Part shown: positions 6,165 through 7,146 of the stretch, piece by piece
Position numbering within the stretch: position 1 is the first letter of the stretch
Layout: every line of letters starts with the position of its first letter
Assembly (NCBI GenBank): GCA_004555635.1
Contig: SFHN01000182.1
Location: forward strand, 1 to 7,146
DNA length: 7,146 bases
From: [Eubacterium] saphenum
GTDB taxonomy: Bacteria > Bacillota > Clostridia > Oscillospirales > Ruminococcaceae
Reading direction: 5' to 3'
Program-made: the position numbers and the translations under genes
Notes under the pieces: model-generated
The model's database searches: none
What the model saw: the letters and a program-made list of their open reading frames with translations, nothing else
What the model was told of the DNA's origin: nothing

Positions 6165-7146
6165 ATGGGTTTAGTCCCGCGTCCCTGCGAAGCTGTCCGC
6201 AGGCGGCGTTTATATCCGTGCCGAGCGTTCTGCGCACCGTCGCGTTTATCCCCGCGTCGGTAAGGCGCTTTTGGAATTTCTCCACAAAGCGGCTCTTTTT
6301 GAACTCGCGCTCGCGTATCTCGTTTATCGGGATAAGGTTGACGTGGCAGAGCATTCCGTCGAGAAGCTTTATAAGCTCCGCGGCGCTCTCCTCCGTGTCG
6401 TTTACGCCCTCAATCAGCGAATACTCAAAGCTTATTCTGCGCCCGGTTTTCTTGAAATAATCGCGGCACGCCGTCATAAGCTCCTCAAGGCAGAAGCGGT
6501 TGTTTATCGGCATAATCGAGCTTCGCTTTTCGTCGGTCGCCGCGTGAAGCGAAATCGACAGCGTAAGCCCCAAATTAAGCTCGGCAAGCTTGTAAATCTT
6601 ATCGACAACTCCGCAGGTTGACAGCGACAGGTGCCTTAGGCTCATACCCTCGCCGCCGGAATTGAGCAGCGTCATAAACTTCACAACGTTGTCGAAATTG
6701 TCGAGCGGCTCGCCTATTCCCATAAGGACGATGCTGTCCACGCGGCGGCCGCTGTCGCGCTCGGTTTCGTAAATCTGAAGCAGAAGCTCGCTCGGCAAAA
6801 GGTTTCGGACAAAGCCCGCGATTGTGCTTGCGCAGAAGCGGCAGCCCATCTTGCAGCCCACCTGCGTGGAAATGCAAAGGCTGTTTCCGTGCTTGTACTC
6901 CATCAAAACGGTTTCGACGGACTCGCCGTCGGGCAAGCCATAAAGATATTTTACAGTATTATCAATGTTTGATACAAGTCTTTTTTTGATAATTAGTGAT
7001 TTTATACAAAATATTTCATCAAGCCGCTCACGAAACTGTGCAGAAAGGTTAGTCATTTCAGCGAAGCTTTGCACTCTTTTGACGTGAAGCCACTCGTAAA
7101 TCTGCTTTGCGCTGAACGGCTTTTCGCCAAGCTGCGCGATTTCCTG
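6163..7146 (-). CDS. rlmN: RlmN, dual-specificity 23S rRNA / tRNA adenine-C2 methyltransferase (5' end cut off)
   Basis: Radical-SAM enzyme that methylates C2 of adenine 2503 in 23S rRNA and adenine 37 in some tRNAs. The visible 327 residues stay open to the window edge, so roughly the first 15-30 residues are missing; a GTG at 7074 lies inside conserved sequence and is not the start. Seen directly: the 4Fe-4S motif C-K-M-G-C-R-F-C at visible residues 98-105, a Cys seven residues upstream (91) matching E. coli Cys118, a G-I-G-E-P SAM motif near 143-147, S-I-S-L-H-A near 197-202, and A-C-G-Q-L near 315-319 carrying the Cys (316) that is methylated in the catalytic cycle. The G-I-G-E-P form replaces the commoner G-M-G-E-P, a mild change. 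All catalytic residues are present. It is the first gene of the visible cluster and its TAA stop lies 11 nt before stp, so the two are probably co-transcribed. Identification is essentially certain. Confidence 0.96.
   Translation of the reverse strand, partial: QEIAQLGEKPFSAKQIYEWLHVKRVQSFAEMTNLSAQFRERLDEIFCIKSLIIKKRLVSNIDNTVKYLYGLPDGESVETVLMEYKHGNSLCISTQVGCKMGCRFCASTIAGFVRNLLPSELLLQIYETERDSGRRVDSIVLMGIGEPLDNFDNVVKFMTLLNSGGEGMSLRHLSLSTCGVVDKIYKLAELNLGLTLSISLHAATDEKRSSIMPINNRFCLEELMTACRDYFKKTGRRISFEYSLIEGVNDTEESAAELIKLLDGMLCHVNLIPINEIREREFKKSRFVEKFQKRLTDAGINATVRRTLGTDINAACGQLRRDAGLNP

Overview
The window is ordinary core-genome DNA from a low-to-moderate-GC Gram-positive bacterium. It is most likely a member of the class Clostridia, perhaps Ruminococcaceae/Oscillospiraceae; this is inferred from gene order and protein style, not from a marker gene. 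All genes lie on the minus strand, so transcription runs from high to low coordinates. The order rlmN - stp(prpC) - prkC - rsgA - thiN is the well-known Firmicutes cluster joining ribosome maturation with the Ser/Thr kinase and phosphatase signalling pair. The rpe gene often found between rsgA and thiN is absent. An AI-2E/PerM-type membrane protein follows as a separate unit.

Layout in transcription order: (1) 7146-6163, rlmN, whose 5' end is cut by the window edge. (2) 6151-5411, stp, a PP2C phosphatase 11 nt after rlmN whose Shine-Dalgarno overlaps the rlmN stop. (3) 5410-5251, an AT-rich spacer with a near-consensus sigma-A promoter. (4) 5250-3116, prkC, a membrane kinase with PASTA repeats whose reading frame breaks inside PASTA repeat 3. 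The kinase frame stops at 3559, while an open frame continuing the extracellular C-terminal region runs from about 3598 to 3116. (5) 3097-2198, rsgA, which appears to start at a non-standard ATT codon. (6) 2177-1566, thiN. (7) A hairpin terminator overlapping the end of thiN, then a consensus promoter. (8) 1444-77, the AI-2E family transporter, possibly starting at an ACG codon, followed by a strong intrinsic terminator at 39-68.

Functionally, RlmN methylates 23S rRNA and tRNA, and RsgA is a 30S-assembly GTPase that is a known PrkC substrate in Bacillus. PrkC and Stp form the reversible phosphorylation pair that senses cell-wall muropeptides. ThiN makes thiamine pyrophosphate. I see no new defence or mobile system, no RNA gene, no CRISPR and no insertion sequence. 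The real curiosities are the prkC frame break, with the only EcoRI site in the window lying at it, and two genes whose best-supported start codons are not ATG, GTG or TTG. Three such anomalies within 5 kb could be biology, but they could also be base errors in the assembly. No stretch longer than 300 bases lacks a gene; the largest gap is the 160-nt stp-prkC spacer.
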